Origin: Gimesia sp.
GTDB lineage: Bacteria > Planctomycetota > Planctomycetia > Planctomycetales > Planctomycetaceae
Reading direction: 5' to 3'
DNA length: 64,000 nucleotides
NCBI GenBank assembly: GCA_002706765.1
Contig: PAJV01000058.1
Location: 62,001-126,000, forward strand
Positions 7,628 to 17,287 of the stretch are shown in pieces; the stretch's first letter is position 1, and every line of letters begins with the position of its first letter. Made by a program: the position numbers and the translations under genes. The notes below the pieces were generated by a model that searched no databases, was not told where the DNA came from, and was given only the letters and a program-made list of their open reading frames with translations.

Positions 7628-7904
7628 CCTCGTGAGTGGTAAGGCATGTATCTGAAAGTAGCGTTACCATTCACGGAGGTCCGACGGAAACAAATCAATT
7701 CGATAAGCAGCTCTTTTTCGATTCAGAAATCATAACAGCTTTTGAGATAAGCAGACTCCGTATGAAAATATTTTTTCCGGCAATGAATGCCACTGGTAGC
7801 GAATATTTCTGGAAACTTTCGGAAGCAGGGAAACGGCTCCAGCAGTCAAACCGTCTCGTCACGCGAAAAACCACGGATGTCTGTGCCTATAGCGGACAGA
7901 TAAC

Positions 7905-8420
7905 ATGCACAACAACTTGAGTTCAATTCGGGCCTGGGAGGCTGTCGTGAGATCAGCGATCAGCGTCTGCCTTCTGGCTTGTGTCTGCCTCGGATGTGAA
8001 ATGCCGTATGATCCTGAAGGCACACTGGAGCGGGTGCAGAATGGTACCATCCGTGCCGGGATTTCCCTGAATCCACCCTGGACTGACTTCACGAGCGGGG
8101 AAGCCGTGGGGTTAGAACCGCAGTTGCTGAACAAATTCGCGGAACAGCTCAATGCCAGGATCGAGTGGACTGTGGATTCGGAAAGCGACTTGTTCCGCGC
8201 ACTGAAGCACCGGCAGCTCGATGTCGTCATCGGCGGACTTACCAGTTCCACGCCGTGGTCGAAACAGGCCGCGCTCTCGCGACCGTATCTTACCATCGGA
8301 AACGACGAGCACGTGATCGCCGTACCCCAGGGAGAAAACCGCTGGCTGCTGGAGTTCGATCGCTTTTTACAAAGCCAGCGGCGGGAGGCGGAACGCTACT
8401 ATGAGGGGGAACAGCCGTGA
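7905..8420 (+). CDS. Lipoprotein with truncated solute-binding (SBP_bac_3-like) domain
   Basis: 171 residues. A signal with lipobox LACVCLGC (Cys31) precedes YDPEGTLERVQNGTIRAGISLNPPWTDF, which resembles lobe 1 of family-3 amino-acid binding proteins. The segment LDVVIGGLTSSTPWSKQAALSRPY also matches that lobe. The family is usually about 250 residues; most of lobe 2 is missing, yet the frame is intact and the protein ends cleanly in the overlap with the CDF gene. Similar short proteins beside cation transporters occur in other bacteria, so the short form is probably natural. It may sense or deliver a ligand for the exporter. The ATG at 7905 is used; no strong ribosome-binding site is visible. 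Confidence 0.8.
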   Translation: MHNNLSSIRAWEAVVRSAISVCLLACVCLGCEMPYDPEGTLERVQNGTIRAGISLNPPWTDFTSGEAVGLEPQLLNKFAEQLNARIEWTVDSESDLFRALKHRQLDVVIGGLTSSTPWSKQAALSRPYLTIGNDEHVIAVPQGENRWLLEFDRFLQSQRREAERYYEGEQP

Positions 8421-9379
8421 AAGCCAGCCCGGCATTCGAGTTTCCCCCCGAGCAGGACGAAGCACTGCATCGGGCACGTCGTCTCGAATGGATCACGATT
8501 ATTTATTTAATCTCGGTCTCAGTCGTCATGTATCTCGTACTGGGATCTTCACAGGCGATGAAGACTGCCTGGATCGACGACCTGTTAAGCCTGATTGCTC
8601 CCATTGTTTTCCTGACCGCCACACGCATCGCAATTTGGGAGCCCAATGAGAGATTTCCCTACGGATATCATCGCATCGTATCGATCGCTTTCCTGTGTGC
8701 AGCCCTCGCACTGTCTGTTATGGGAGGCTGGCTGTTAACCAATGCACTCATTCATCTTTTCAAAGCAGAACATCCCACAATCGGCGGGATACACCTCTTC
8801 GGTCATACCTTCTGGCTCGGCTGGCTGATGATCCCGGCACTTGTTTACAGCGCGGTGCCGGCGATGTTTCTGGGGCGGGCCAAGCTGCCTTTGGCTCGTA
8901 AAATGCACGACAAGGTTCTGTTTGCCGATGCGAACATGAATAAGGCGGACTGGCTGACGGCCTTAGCGGCCCTGATCGGCGTAGTGGGTATCGGACTGGG
9001 GTACTGGTGGGCCGACGCGGTTGCATCGGCCCTCATCTCCCTGGACATTCTGCACGACGGAATCAGGCATCTGCGGGAAGTCGTGTGCGATCTCATGCAG
9101 GAAGCGCCTCGCACAGTAGAGCGGTCCAAACTCGATCCACTCCCCGACCGTGTCGCCGCCTATCTGCGGAGCCTGCCGTGGGTAGAGGATGTGCAGGTAC
9201 GCATGCGCGAGGAGGGGCACGTCTATTTTGGTGAAGCATTCATCGTCCCCCGGGAAGCCAGCGTGACGCCGGAACAACTTTATCAGGCGACACGGGGATG
9301 CACAAATCTGAACTGGCGGGTTCACGATTTCGTGCTGGTCCCGGTACCTTCCCTGGACGTTGAGAATAAGAAAGACTGA
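8417..9379 (+). CDS. Cation diffusion facilitator (CDF) family transporter
   Basis: 320 residues. Six membrane segments with CDF features: the first-half site WIDDLLSLIAPIVF (Asp pair in place of the usual HxxxD), the loop NERFPYGYHRIVSIAF, a second-half site KADWLTALAALIGVVGIGLGYWWADAVASALIS, and a cytoplasmic C-terminal domain (VAAYLRSLPWVEDVQVRMREEGHVYFGEAFIVP). Members exchange Zn, Fe, Mn or Co against protons; the altered first site makes the metal uncertain. The GTG start at 8417 overlaps the lipoprotein stop as GTGA, indicating translational coupling. A palindromic terminator-like repeat follows 9 bases after the stop. Confidence 0.88.
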   Translation: MKASPAFEFPPEQDEALHRARRLEWITIIYLISVSVVMYLVLGSSQAMKTAWIDDLLSLIAPIVFLTATRIAIWEPNERFPYGYHRIVSIAFLCAALALSVMGGWLLTNALIHLFKAEHPTIGGIHLFGHTFWLGWLMIPALVYSAVPAMFLGRAKLPLARKMHDKVLFADANMNKADWLTALAALIGVVGIGLGYWWADAVASALISLDILHDGIRHLREVVCDLMQEAPRTVERSKLDPLPDRVAAYLRSLPWVEDVQVRMREEGHVYFGEAFIVPREASVTPEQLYQATRGCTNLNWRVHDFVLVPVPSLDVENKKD

Positions 9380-9388
9380 GTTTATAAT

Positions 9389-9426
9389 AAGGGGTCAGGT
9401 CTCTTTTATATGAATCCTGACCCCTT
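9389..9426 (+). repeat. GTCAGG palindrome 2 (REP-like or terminator)
   Basis: AAGGGGTCAGG (9389-9399) and CCTGACCCCTT (9416-9426) form a perfect 11-bp stem with loop TCTCTTTTATATGAAT, followed by TTATT. Both arms and much of the loop match the element at 6473-6510, so the two are copies rather than independent terminators. It sits just after the CDF gene and may end that transcript. Confidence 0.75.
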
Positions 9427-9537
9427 TTATTGAACCAGAACACACGCAGCAGAAATGAAATCCTATCCATTTATGACACCTGCGCTGACTGCAGAACCAG
9501 ATTACACAAACAGATCAACGCCATTCGCTGCCCCACT

Positions 9538-12159
9538 TCACTGCGTCAATTCAAGATCGTCAATCCAGATCTCGGCATTCGTGTCACCCTGGCTGATGAA
9601 ACCCAGCCAGTCGAGCGTGTTCCATTCGGAGTGTACGCAGGGCAGATCTTTGAAATGCCGTGGCTGCTGTCCTGGCAGTGTCACTGCCAGATTCCATTTA
9701 CCTGCCTGCGCGCCGAGGGGAGCCGTGATCTCCAGCTTTACCCACTGATCGATGGGAAAATCGATCAGTTCTTTCCGGTTCGCTGCACGGAGTTTGCCTT
9801 TTTCAATCCAGAGTGAGGGACCGATCCGATACGGGTTGGACTGATCGCGCCACTCATGCTGAAAGACGGCAGCGGAACTCAGTTTGATCGCAAACGCACA
9901 GCGACTGACGCCCTCACTATGATGCGGCGAAACGACGAACATCGGGTGATAGCGTCGCTTCTGTCCCGGCGTGTCGAGCAGCAGCAACGCCTGCGAACCG
10001 GACGGAGCCCCCTTGACTTGTCTGACTTCGACACCACCCAGCTTGTCATCTTTACTGACCGAAGTGCTCGGCGGCAGCGCGCCTGCTTCGAAGTCTTCAA
10101 CGAACGAGAGCAACGGTGTTGGCGGCGGGTCTTTCATCTCCGGTAAATCCAGCGCACGCGCCTGCGCGGTCCACTCCGGATCTCCGTAGAGCCCTGCTTT
10201 CTCGTAGTCGAACGGTTTGAAACCGATTTTGAAAGCGGGGGAATCTTGCGCCAGATGAAAATTATCATTCGCGGGATCGATGAAACGGGGATCGGCGATG
10301 AGCGATCCCTGGTCTTTTCCCGCAGCCTGCCACTCGGCGAACGTCATTCCCTGGAAATCGATCGGCTTACCGTCGGTGCGCCAATACAGATTGTGATTCA
10401 GCTTCACATTCCTGTCTTTCCAGTTTCCGTGAAACAGGTCGCCGGAATCGAAAGCGACGATGTTGCGTTCGAACGTGAAAGACAGATGGTCTTCCACCCG
10501 GCTGCGTTTGACCTGGTACTCGCGCGAGAAGGCGAAGATATTATTCCGGATCAGATTATTCCGCCCGTAGTGCTGATGATATCCGCCTGATCGAGTGCGG
10601 TAGACAAGGTTGTTTTCCATCAGAATATCCGTGCTGCCTTCGTCATTGTAGAGCCCCCAGCCGCCGTAACTCCAGGAGAGAACATCGTGAATTACGTTGT
10701 TGCTGACAGTCGTGCCCGGCGAAGGACCGAGGGTGTAGACGCCCCCCATATCACTCAGCCAGCCCCAGCCCAGATGATGGATGTGATTAAATTCGATCTT
10801 GTTCCGAACAGCGAGGCTGTCACTGTAACCCCAGCGCCAGCCCACCGAGATGCCTGTATAATAAAAGTCAGCAATCTCATTGTGAGTCACTGCGTTGTCG
10901 CCTGACTGACCAATCCACACGCCGACCGCACAGGGAAACAGACGGCCGCCGTGCCGAATCAGGTTGTTGTCGACTTTAATCTTTTCCGTTCGCTCCACTT
11001 CTTTGGATGCGATGCGGGTTTCACCAATCCGCACGCCCCCTGCTCCGAGATCGTGCAGATCGCAGTGTGTGACGACGCTGTCCCGGCATCCCTTGCGAAA
11101 CCAGAGCCCGTAGGTCGCGACATGACCGATTTCACAATCCGTAAACTGAATGGAACGTCCGCCGTCGACCATGACTGCCGCCTCGATGGGCGAGGCTGCC
11201 TGAGACGGTTCGAAACCTTGCGGCGGCGTGCGCCAGTCCGTGTGTTGAAAACTGAGTCCGCGAAACGTGAGATGTTCCACGAATTTTCCTTCCGCCGGGT
11301 CTCCCTTGAGAAGCAGTAACTGCTCGGCGACAGGCGCAAATACTTCTGCTTTTTCCAGAGTCTCACCCGGTCGGGGAACGTAATGCAGTTTGCCTTCCGG
11401 CGCCAGATACCATTCCCCCGGCGAATCGAGGGCGGCCCGGTAATTTTCCAGGATATAAGCCGTATTCCGGGTCAGTGGATTCCAGTGTTTCATCTGCCTG
11501 CCAGAGGTGAAGAGTTTGCCCGTCTTGACGTCAAACCCGTCCAGGAATTTCCGTGTATTGTCCCACTTGTGAAAGAAGAGGGCCTGAACTCCCTCCCGTT
11601 CGGCTTCCGGGACCTTCTCCAAAGAAGCCAGATCCGCGGGATCGGCGTACAGTGTCTGGCGGGCGATCTTCCTTGGCTTGGGTCCATCGGTTGTCCCCAT
11701 CGTCTCCCGACCGTTGCGGAGGTAGAAGAAGAATTCATCCGGCTCCCGGGCCCGTACCGCCCGTTTTCCATTGACCCAGAGTTGTTCGAACTGCCAGTCC
11801 GGATCGACGTTCGCGGTCCACGTGCCATCCCCTTCCCGTTTGAAACCAGTGATGCGTTTCCCGCCGGAAATAACAGGACGACTTCTGCGCGCCGCTTCAT
11901 ATGTGACGGGCGCAGCCGCGGTGCCGGAATCTTCAGGAGTAAACACGAGAGGTTCGGTAATGAAATAATTTCCCGCTTTGAAGACCACCCGCACGGGTTC
12001 TTTCGGCTGACGTTGCCGAATTTCATCGCGGGCAGCAGCCAGTGATTGGAGCGGCCCCTCGGGTGAAACTTCCAGAACGAGTTCGGCATTGGCTTGCGAG
12101 CCAGTCAGAGCAAAACCCACAATCAGGACTGCAAACAGGAATGAGTGAGTGCGTTTCAT
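9538..12159 (-). CDS. Secreted right-handed parallel beta-helix protein, possible GH141-like glycoside hydrolase
   Basis: 873 residues with a clear signal peptide ([25 protein letters not shown]). The N-terminal part has the usual opening of large beta-helix enzymes ([28 protein letters not shown], then SGGKRITGF). Residues ~290-640 carry beta-helix coils with many N-N-I repeats such as [28 protein letters not shown]. The last ~190 residues form a lectin-like sandwich ([12 protein letters not shown] to [10 protein letters not shown]). The layout resembles GH141 and related alginate- or pectin-type depolymerases; the assignment to GH141 is tentative. It is divergent from the SMP-30-like gene and no polysaccharide locus surrounds it. 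Confidence 0.8.
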   Translation of the reverse strand: MKRTHSFLFAVLIVGFALTGSQANAELVLEVSPEGPLQSLAAARDEIRQRQPKEPVRVVFKAGNYFITEPLVFTPEDSGTAAAPVTYEAARRSRPVISGGKRITGFKREGDGTWTANVDPDWQFEQLWVNGKRAVRAREPDEFFFYLRNGRETMGTTDGPKPRKIARQTLYADPADLASLEKVPEAEREGVQALFFHKWDNTRKFLDGFDVKTGKLFTSGRQMKHWNPLTRNTAYILENYRAALDSPGEWYLAPEGKLHYVPRPGETLEKAEVFAPVAEQLLLLKGDPAEGKFVEHLTFRGLSFQHTDWRTPPQGFEPSQAASPIEAAVMVDGGRSIQFTDCEIGHVATYGLWFRKGCRDSVVTHCDLHDLGAGGVRIGETRIASKEVERTEKIKVDNNLIRHGGRLFPCAVGVWIGQSGDNAVTHNEIADFYYTGISVGWRWGYSDSLAVRNKIEFNHIHHLGWGWLSDMGGVYTLGPSPGTTVSNNVIHDVLSWSYGGWGLYNDEGSTDILMENNLVYRTRSGGYHQHYGRNNLIRNNIFAFSREYQVKRSRVEDHLSFTFERNIVAFDSGDLFHGNWKDRNVKLNHNLYWRTDGKPIDFQGMTFAEWQAAGKDQGSLIADPRFIDPANDNFHLAQDSPAFKIGFKPFDYEKAGLYGDPEWTAQARALDLPEMKDPPPTPLLSFVEDFEAGALPPSTSVSKDDKLGGVEVRQVKGAPSGSQALLLLDTPGQKRRYHPMFVVSPHHSEGVSRCAFAIKLSSAAVFQHEWRDQSNPYRIGPSLWIEKGKLRAANRKELIDFPIDQWVKLEITAPLGAQAGKWNLAVTLPGQQPRHFKDLPCVHSEWNTLDWLGFISQGDTNAEIWIDDLELTQ

Positions 12160-12489
12160 AGTATATCCATCTGATGCAGTTTCATAATCTGCATCCGTAG
12201 TTAAGATTTCTGTTTCAATTTATACCTTCTCCAGTCATAAGGCATTTTCAACCTGTTATTCAAGAAATCAACGACCCAAAACAGGAGATACCTCACAACT
12301 TTTTATTGACAGATGCATCCGATCACATTGAACGCCATTCCCACCTGGGAGTCAATCCGTTGAAAAGCCGCCGTCCGATCCTGGAGTGTGTCTGAGCCCT
12401 GATCCTTCCCTGGAAAATGGAAATCGGGTACCTTGGTGTTCAACTGGATCTTTGTTATCCCCTACCATTAACAACAGGAGTGACGACTG
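12160..12489. other. Divergent promoter region, no gene
   Basis: 330 bases between the beta-helix gene and the SMP-30-like gene, A/T-rich in its left half. No hairpin, repeat or convincing promoter motif was recognised. Confidence 0.5.
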
Positions 12490-13425
12490 ATGAAAGCGTT
12501 CTTTGTATTGACCCTCGCCGCGCTGGCTTTGATGAGCAATATTGCACTGGCACAGAAACCTTCGACGAAAGCATTTCAGGCGGGCCAGCCCCTGGGAGCC
12601 GTCAACGAAGCCGGAAAGTTTGTTCCGCTCTCGGACAACGTCAAGGTCTATGGCAGTTTTCGTTTTGCTGAGAGCTGTGTTTATGACGCGACCCGCGACC
12701 TGATTGTCGTCATGAATGCCGGGGTTCCGCAAACCCAGGAGGAAAATGACGGCTACGTCTCGCTGTTGAACCCGGACGGATCGGTTCACACCACGAAATG
12801 GATTGGTGCAACGCGTGATGGTTTAACGCTCAACCATCCACTGGGCAGCGCAATCCACAACGGCACCCTGTATACCGCCGACATCGACGTGGTCCGCACG
12901 TTCGATCTCGCGACGGGCAAGCCGGGAAAAGCCTACCCGGTAGAGGGCGCCTCGTTTCTGAACGGCATCGCCGTCAACAAGGAAGGCACGATCTTTGTTT
13001 CCAATTCGCGTCCCGAGTTCCGCGTCTATCAAATCACCGCTGACGGTAAAGTTTCGCTCTTTGTGGACGGTGATCCTCTCAACATCCCGAACGGCGTCGC
13101 CATCGATCAGGACGGGAACGTCGTGGTCGTCAACGTCGGTAATAACGATGTGATGACATTCGATCCTGCCAGTGGAAAACTGATCCGCACCGAACACGCC
13201 GCGGAAGGGGGCAACGACGGACTGGTGATCCTCCCCGATGGAACAAAGTACGTCAGCAGTGTCCGTTTCGGAAGCGTTTCCAAAATCAGCCCCGGTAAAC
13301 CCGCCCAGGTCATCGCCTCGGGGATCCCCAGTGCCGCGTCGATGGGATACGATTCAAAACAAAAGCAGTTGATCATTCCCATGAACAACAATAACGCCGT
13401 GGCGTTTCTCAAGCTGGAAGATTAA
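12490..13425 (+). CDS. Secreted SMP-30/gluconolactonase-like beta-propeller protein
   Basis: 311 residues. A signal peptide (MKAFFVLTLAALALMSNIALAQ) is followed by six-bladed propeller repeats such as NGIAVNKEGTIFVSNSR, PNGVAIDQDGNVVVVNVGNN and DGLVILPDGTKYVSS. This pattern is typical of the SMP-30/gluconolactonase/LRE superfamily, whose members hydrolyse lactones or act as scaffolds. An AGGAG lies 10 bases ahead of the ATG. Metal-binding positions cannot be assigned confidently by eye, so enzyme activity is unproven. A strong palindrome follows the stop. Confidence 0.85.
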   Translation: MKAFFVLTLAALALMSNIALAQKPSTKAFQAGQPLGAVNEAGKFVPLSDNVKVYGSFRFAESCVYDATRDLIVVMNAGVPQTQEENDGYVSLLNPDGSVHTTKWIGATRDGLTLNHPLGSAIHNGTLYTADIDVVRTFDLATGKPGKAYPVEGASFLNGIAVNKEGTIFVSNSRPEFRVYQITADGKVSLFVDGDPLNIPNGVAIDQDGNVVVVNVGNNDVMTFDPASGKLIRTEHAAEGGNDGLVILPDGTKYVSSVRFGSVSKISPGKPAQVIASGIPSAASMGYDSKQKQLIIPMNNNNAVAFLKLED

Positions 13426-13451
13426 GCGCCGGTGATCGGCGATTCAAAACC

Positions 13452-13492
13452 AAAGATGTCAGGTCTAATTTATTAATGGACCTGACATCTTT
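13452..13492 (+). repeat. GTCAGG palindrome 3 (terminator or REP-like)
   Basis: A perfect 14-bp stem, AAAGATGTCAGGTC (13452-13465) with GACCTGACATCTTT (13479-13492), and an A/T-only loop except for its last base. The core GTCAGG/CCTGAC is shared with the elements at 6473 and 9389, while the outer stem differs with both arms changed. It follows the SMP-30-like gene by 27 bases and probably also terminates transcription. Confidence 0.7.
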
Positions 13493-13548
13493 ATAATCCT
13501 TAAGTTTTTTTCAAGCTTCATCTCTTATAGTAAGGTTTGATCGAAACT

Positions 13549-14022
13549 ATGCCTATTCCATCATGGTCTCTTGAATCCCTGATCTCTACGCTCTTTACGG
13601 GAGAGAAACTTCCGGGGGAATCTAGTAATAATCCCCCCTGGCCCTCTGGTCTGGATGACGAATATCGCAGGATCACGGCTGCAAATTGCCTTGACGAAGA
13701 TTATGGGCATCTGACACAAGCTGTAGATGCCCTGCTGCGATTTGCAGAATCGGGGGATGTACCGGAAGCCCGCATGCGGTGCGTGACTCTGCTGGGCTTA
13801 AAAAGACAGATCAAACCTTTGATTGAACAGCTACTGGAAGATTTGGAGCCAGAGCTTCGACTGTACGCCATTGAGTATCTGCTGGTACACGAGCCAGAAC
13901 GTTTTCCAGAACTTGATGAGCGGTTTCACGATGAAAAAGACTGGCAAATCCAGGAAACTCTCGCGATCTTTCGCAGAGGAGAGCCAATCCCACTCTATTG
14001 CTACGACATGCCGATACAATAG
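13549..14022 (+). CDS. HEAT-repeat-like hypothetical protein
   Basis: 157 residues, mostly alpha-helical, without signal or membrane segment. The middle (HLTQAVDALLRFAESGDVPEARMRCVTLLGL) and PELRLYAIEYLLVHEP have the spacing of HEAT-like helical pairs, as in bacterial adaptor or scaffold proteins. No catalytic motif is visible and I do not recognise a named family. The ATG at 13549 is preferred over a TTG 12 bases earlier; the ribosome-binding site is weak. It stands alone, followed by a small hairpin with a T run. Confidence 0.6.
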   Translation: MPIPSWSLESLISTLFTGEKLPGESSNNPPWPSGLDDEYRRITAANCLDEDYGHLTQAVDALLRFAESGDVPEARMRCVTLLGLKRQIKPLIEQLLEDLEPELRLYAIEYLLVHEPERFPELDERFHDEKDWQIQETLAIFRRGEPIPLYCYDMPIQ

Positions 14023-14051
14023 CATACTGGTATGGCCTATTGCTAACCACT

Positions 14052-14072
14052 GCATCAGGCATTGATGCCTTT
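14052..14072 (+). terminator. Small hairpin with T run after the HEAT-like gene
   Basis: GCATCA (14052-14057) and TGATGC (14063-14068) pair around GGCAT and are followed by CTTTT. The stem is short, so this is a weak terminator candidate for the gene ending at 14022. Confidence 0.35.
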
Positions 14073-14116
14073 TCAGAGTCGACAGTACGAATGCTTCCGG
14101 GCGAGGTTTCGGCTGC

Positions 14117-14575
14117 TTATTTTTTCTTGTTTGCCGGGATTTCAAAATCGAGAGTGGATTCGCCCTGGGGTAGATCTTTCTTGATTTCCACCTCGGTAAA
14201 CAGGGGCTTTCCATCCTGACTGGGCTCGCCGACGTCCGAGGCAGGAATGGGTATGCCATCAAAGCCTGTCAACGTAAAAATGTAGGGGCCTCCCACGACA
14301 CCCTTGCTGGCATCGACCTGGAATTTTCCCTGTTCTATTGCAGCATACCCGCCTGGACCTTTATTGCCCGCCTGGGAATCAGGCCGAAACGAGACTTCGC
14401 CTTTCGGGACCGGCTTGCCATCATAGGTGACGGTTCCTTCCAGTTTGTAACGGGTGGGACCATCCTCCGTTTGACTTCCACAGCCTGTGAAAATCAGGCA
14501 GCACAGCATAAAGCAGGCAGCGAGAAGTTCCCGCTTCCCGTTCAAAAAAACATGAAACGCACTGTTTGATAACAT
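14117..14575 (-). CDS. Small transthyretin-like lipoprotein
   Basis: 152 residues. The export signal with lipobox IFTGC is followed by one carboxypeptidase-regulatory/transthyretin-like beta-sandwich: YKLEGTVTYDGKPVPKGEVSFRPD, then GQGKF-type turns and STLDFEIP at the end. Planctomycetes encode dozens of such proteins, typically just downstream of a DUF1559 pseudopilin, as here (56 bases after it). The role is unknown; a periplasmic partner of the pseudopilin is a reasonable guess. The start at 14575 is chosen because AGGAA sits 7 bases upstream; an in-frame ATG 21 bases earlier lacks such a site. Confidence 0.8.
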   Translation of the reverse strand: MLSNSAFHVFLNGKRELLAACFMLCCLIFTGCGSQTEDGPTRYKLEGTVTYDGKPVPKGEVSFRPDSQAGNKGPGGYAAIEQGKFQVDASKGVVGGPYIFTLTGFDGIPIPASDVGEPSQDGKPLFTEVEIKKDLPQGESTLDFEIPANKKK

Positions 14576-14631
14576 AAAATCGTTCCTGGTTCGCAATGAT
14601 ATCTGGATGAAAACGGCAGTGAATCGAATAA

Positions 14632-15594
14632 TCAGAATTCACCAACGACCTGTCCATCAGCGCGTTGCGCCAGGATATGATAGGTATTGAGGTCAATATT
14701 TTCACTGATAAAGCGAACCGAACCATCGGCGAGTGTGACGTGACAACCGCCTACATGAAAGCTGCCAAACAGACGTGAAAACTTGCCGATGGTATCCTGG
14801 GTGCCGGCGTGTCCCGTAATGGAATTGATCTGTAACAGGGCGGCAACCAGCGTATAAGGATTTCCGCTGGTATTCAGGGCGGTACCCGATGCCCAGCCGG
14901 CGTGGATGCCGTCACTCCGGCTCTGAGGGTTTAAACCATACTTTGATTCTGCCAGCAGAAACGTATTGGTCGTTCCATCAATGACGTCACGAATCTGAAC
15001 TTTGGAATTGTGAAACAGCAGACCATTTCTATAAAAGACACGTTGTCCCGAAACATTCGAGCAGGAAATCTCAATGGTCGGGCCTCCTCCCTGGACGCCA
15101 AAGTAGTTTAAATTATTCACACCTGATCCGGAGTTAGGATCGGAGGGGCACTGGTATTTATTCAAGCTTTTCTTGAATTCATCATCATTTGCGGTGACCC
15201 CGGGCACATTAGACGAAATCGTAAATCTGCCTTCAAAGTTAAACTGGTTGTAACGAGGTCCTTCGTCGAGATAGGGTAGGATCATGACCGTCCAGGGAGC
15301 CAGCGGGCTTGCTGACGGAGTAGAGCACCAGTCAGTGGTATTCGGATTGAATGTAGCACTTAAGGAGATGGATCCAGAAGGAAATGTTTTGTGCGTGTCA
15401 TGGTAATTGTGAAGCGCCAGCCCCAGTTGTTTCATGTTATTCTTACACGTACTGCGGCGTGCTGCTTCGCGAGCCTGCTGCACAGCCGGCAGTAACAACG
15501 CAATCAGAATCGCAATGATTGCAATTACGACCAGGAGTTCAATGAGTGTAAAACCGGAGCGTATATTTAATCTGGACGTGCGAGGCGGCATCAT
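14632..15594 (-). CDS. DUF1559 protein with type IV prepilin-like N-terminus
   Basis: 320 residues. The N-terminus [19 protein letters not shown] is a class III prepilin cleavage and methylation site with its hydrophobic helix, followed by the planctomycete-specific [19 protein letters not shown]. The C-terminal DUF1559 hallmark HVGGCHVTLADGSVRFISENID is intact. These proteins are probably processed by a prepilin peptidase and assembled as pseudopilins, but their function is not established. The first two codons are both ATG; AGGGAG lies ahead, so either could start translation. It probably forms an operon with the lipoprotein at 14117-14575. Confidence 0.92.
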   Translation of the reverse strand: MMPPRTSRLNIRSGFTLIELLVVIAIIAILIALLLPAVQQAREAARRSTCKNNMKQLGLALHNYHDTHKTFPSGSISLSATFNPNTTDWCSTPSASPLAPWTVMILPYLDEGPRYNQFNFEGRFTISSNVPGVTANDDEFKKSLNKYQCPSDPNSGSGVNNLNYFGVQGGGPTIEISCSNVSGQRVFYRNGLLFHNSKVQIRDVIDGTTNTFLLAESKYGLNPQSRSDGIHAGWASGTALNTSGNPYTLVAALLQINSITGHAGTQDTIGKFSRLFGSFHVGGCHVTLADGSVRFISENIDLNTYHILAQRADGQVVGEF

Positions 15595-15986
15595 ATCTCC
15601 CTGGGAACTATTCGATAGAATTGAAAAAACGAGTACAGCAAGATCTTATTAGAAATGAAATGAATCTCAGTACAGTCAAAATTATAAGCGGCAGGCAGGT
15701 GACTGCTCAATGCAGTTACAGGCAAAAGTTGGCTTTATCGGAGATGCGCGAATTTTTCCTGTTTATTACTTGTAATCGAATAAGACGCAGGAAACATCAA
15801 TAGCCGGACCTGACACGAATCGTGACCTGCTCTGAACTTCACATCACTGACTGCTTATATGGAGATGCGTTACTGGCTCATATCAGTGGCTGTCAGCTTG
15901 ATCGACTCTTTTAAAATCGACAGTGAGTAATTCGTTTCTTTCCTGAAAACGGATTCTCTTCACTATACCTGGTGTCTCACTCCGTA
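15595..15986. other. Intergenic region without recognised features
   Basis: 392 bases between two leftward genes. It is A/T-rich near the DUF1559 start, which may hold that gene's promoter. I see no gene, hairpin or repeat. Confidence 0.5.
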
Positions 15987-17237
15987 TTAAATCGCATACT
16001 GCTTGACGATTTCTTCATTCACTTCGATGCCAAGCCCGGGTCGGGTGGGGACATTCACAAATCCGTCCTTTAACAGGAATGGTTCTTTGATGATTTCAGT
16101 TCGCCAGGGATTTTCGGACTGATCCAGTTCCAGCAGCGGGGTATCGGTGGGAAAGCCCCAGTGGGGATCGGGCATCAGCGACAGTGTCTGCACGGTGGCC
16201 GCGATGAGTATCGCACCGCCCCAGCAATGCGGGATACTCCGGATTCCCGACAGCGCCGCCAGTTCAGAGATAAACAGGGTTTCTCCGATCCCGCCACACA
16301 GACTGACGTCCGGCTGGATGATGTGCATGCATTGCCGGTCGATCAGTGCTTTGGCGCTGCCTCGCGAATCGACGGCTTCACCGGCCGCCAGCGGCAGTGG
16401 GAGCTTGCGTCTCAGTTCTTCGTAACCGGCATAGTGGGGAGATTGGGGCAGCGGTTCTTCGAAATACTCGAAATTCAAATCGTGTAATTTCTCCCCCATC
16501 TGCAGCGCCGATGACAGAGTATAGGCGGCATTCCCGTCCGCCATTAACTTGATATCGGGGCCCACCGCTTGACGAACCGCAGTAGCCACCGCCGCTTCGC
16601 GTAAGACCGGATATCGCCCGAGTCGCATTTTCAATGCTTTAAAACCCTGCTTTACCAGTTGTTCCGCCTCGCGAGGATACTGCGTTTCCGGTTGTTCATC
16701 TTCCAGGTAGTTCATCGCCGAAGCATACGCGGGAACGCGGTCGCGAAGCCTTCCGCCAAATAATTCTGCGACCGACAGGTTCAATGCCTGTCCGCGCACA
16801 TCGTTGATTGCCATATCCAGAGCGGCCACTGCCAGCGCATTGCCGAAATTCGGCCCCCACATCATTCGCCACAACCGCCGCTGGTCCAGCGGACTTTGAC
16901 CAATCAGCCGCGGTCCAATGTGATGATCGATCGTCCCACGGGCACCGTTGACCGGTGATGTCTCCCCCCAGCCGGTCAGCCCGGCGTCAGTCTCAATTTT
17001 GACTAACAGTGTCTTCCTGAATTGATCGAGGGGAACCGAGACCGAAACCCCAAACGGACGTTTCAGTTTATGTTGCAGGAGATAGGTTTTGACGCCGGTA
17101 ATCTTCAGTTTCGGTGATTCGACCGGTTGTTCCGGATCAGCTGCCTGCACGACAGCAGACCCCCCGGCCAGACAACCGGCCGCCAGCAGCGCCCCCTTCT
17201 GCAGCAATTCCCGCCGATTCGTATGCAAAACGGACAT
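15987..17237 (-). CDS. Tat-exported mandelate racemase/muconate lactonizing-type enolase-superfamily protein
   Basis: 416 residues. The twin-arginine leader NRRELLQKGALLAAGCLAGG suggests export in folded form, unusual for this enzyme family. The catalytic barrel shows KALKMRLG (Lys, with Arg in place of the second Lys of KxK), the metal ligands LMADGNAAY, EYFEEPLP and AAGEAVDS, and IPHCWGG near the end. Such enzymes abstract an alpha-proton from carboxylates in sugar-acid or lactone metabolism; the substrate is undetermined. The ATG at 17237 lies 7 bases after AAGGAG and is preferred to the GTG just before it. A 95-bp dispersed repeat sits upstream. Confidence 0.88.
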   Translation of the reverse strand: MSVLHTNRRELLQKGALLAAGCLAGGSAVVQAADPEQPVESPKLKITGVKTYLLQHKLKRPFGVSVSVPLDQFRKTLLVKIETDAGLTGWGETSPVNGARGTIDHHIGPRLIGQSPLDQRRLWRMMWGPNFGNALAVAALDMAINDVRGQALNLSVAELFGGRLRDRVPAYASAMNYLEDEQPETQYPREAEQLVKQGFKALKMRLGRYPVLREAAVATAVRQAVGPDIKLMADGNAAYTLSSALQMGEKLHDLNFEYFEEPLPQSPHYAGYEELRRKLPLPLAAGEAVDSRGSAKALIDRQCMHIIQPDVSLCGGIGETLFISELAALSGIRSIPHCWGGAILIAATVQTLSLMPDPHWGFPTDTPLLELDQSENPWRTEIIKEPFLLKDGFVNVPTRPGLGIEVNEEIVKQYAI

Positions 17238-17287
17238 CACACAACTCCTTATTGGCTGACTCTCAGATTTCCTGGTCCACAGTAATA

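Noticed and set aside
7636-7920. 94-residue plus-strand frame between the YeeE genes and the lipoprotein
   Set aside because: GTG start without ribosome-binding site, no recognisable features, and it overlaps the lipoprotein start.
11383-12045. 220-residue plus-strand frame inside the beta-helix gene
   Set aside because: Shadow of the minus-strand gene, whose signal peptide and repeats are clear.
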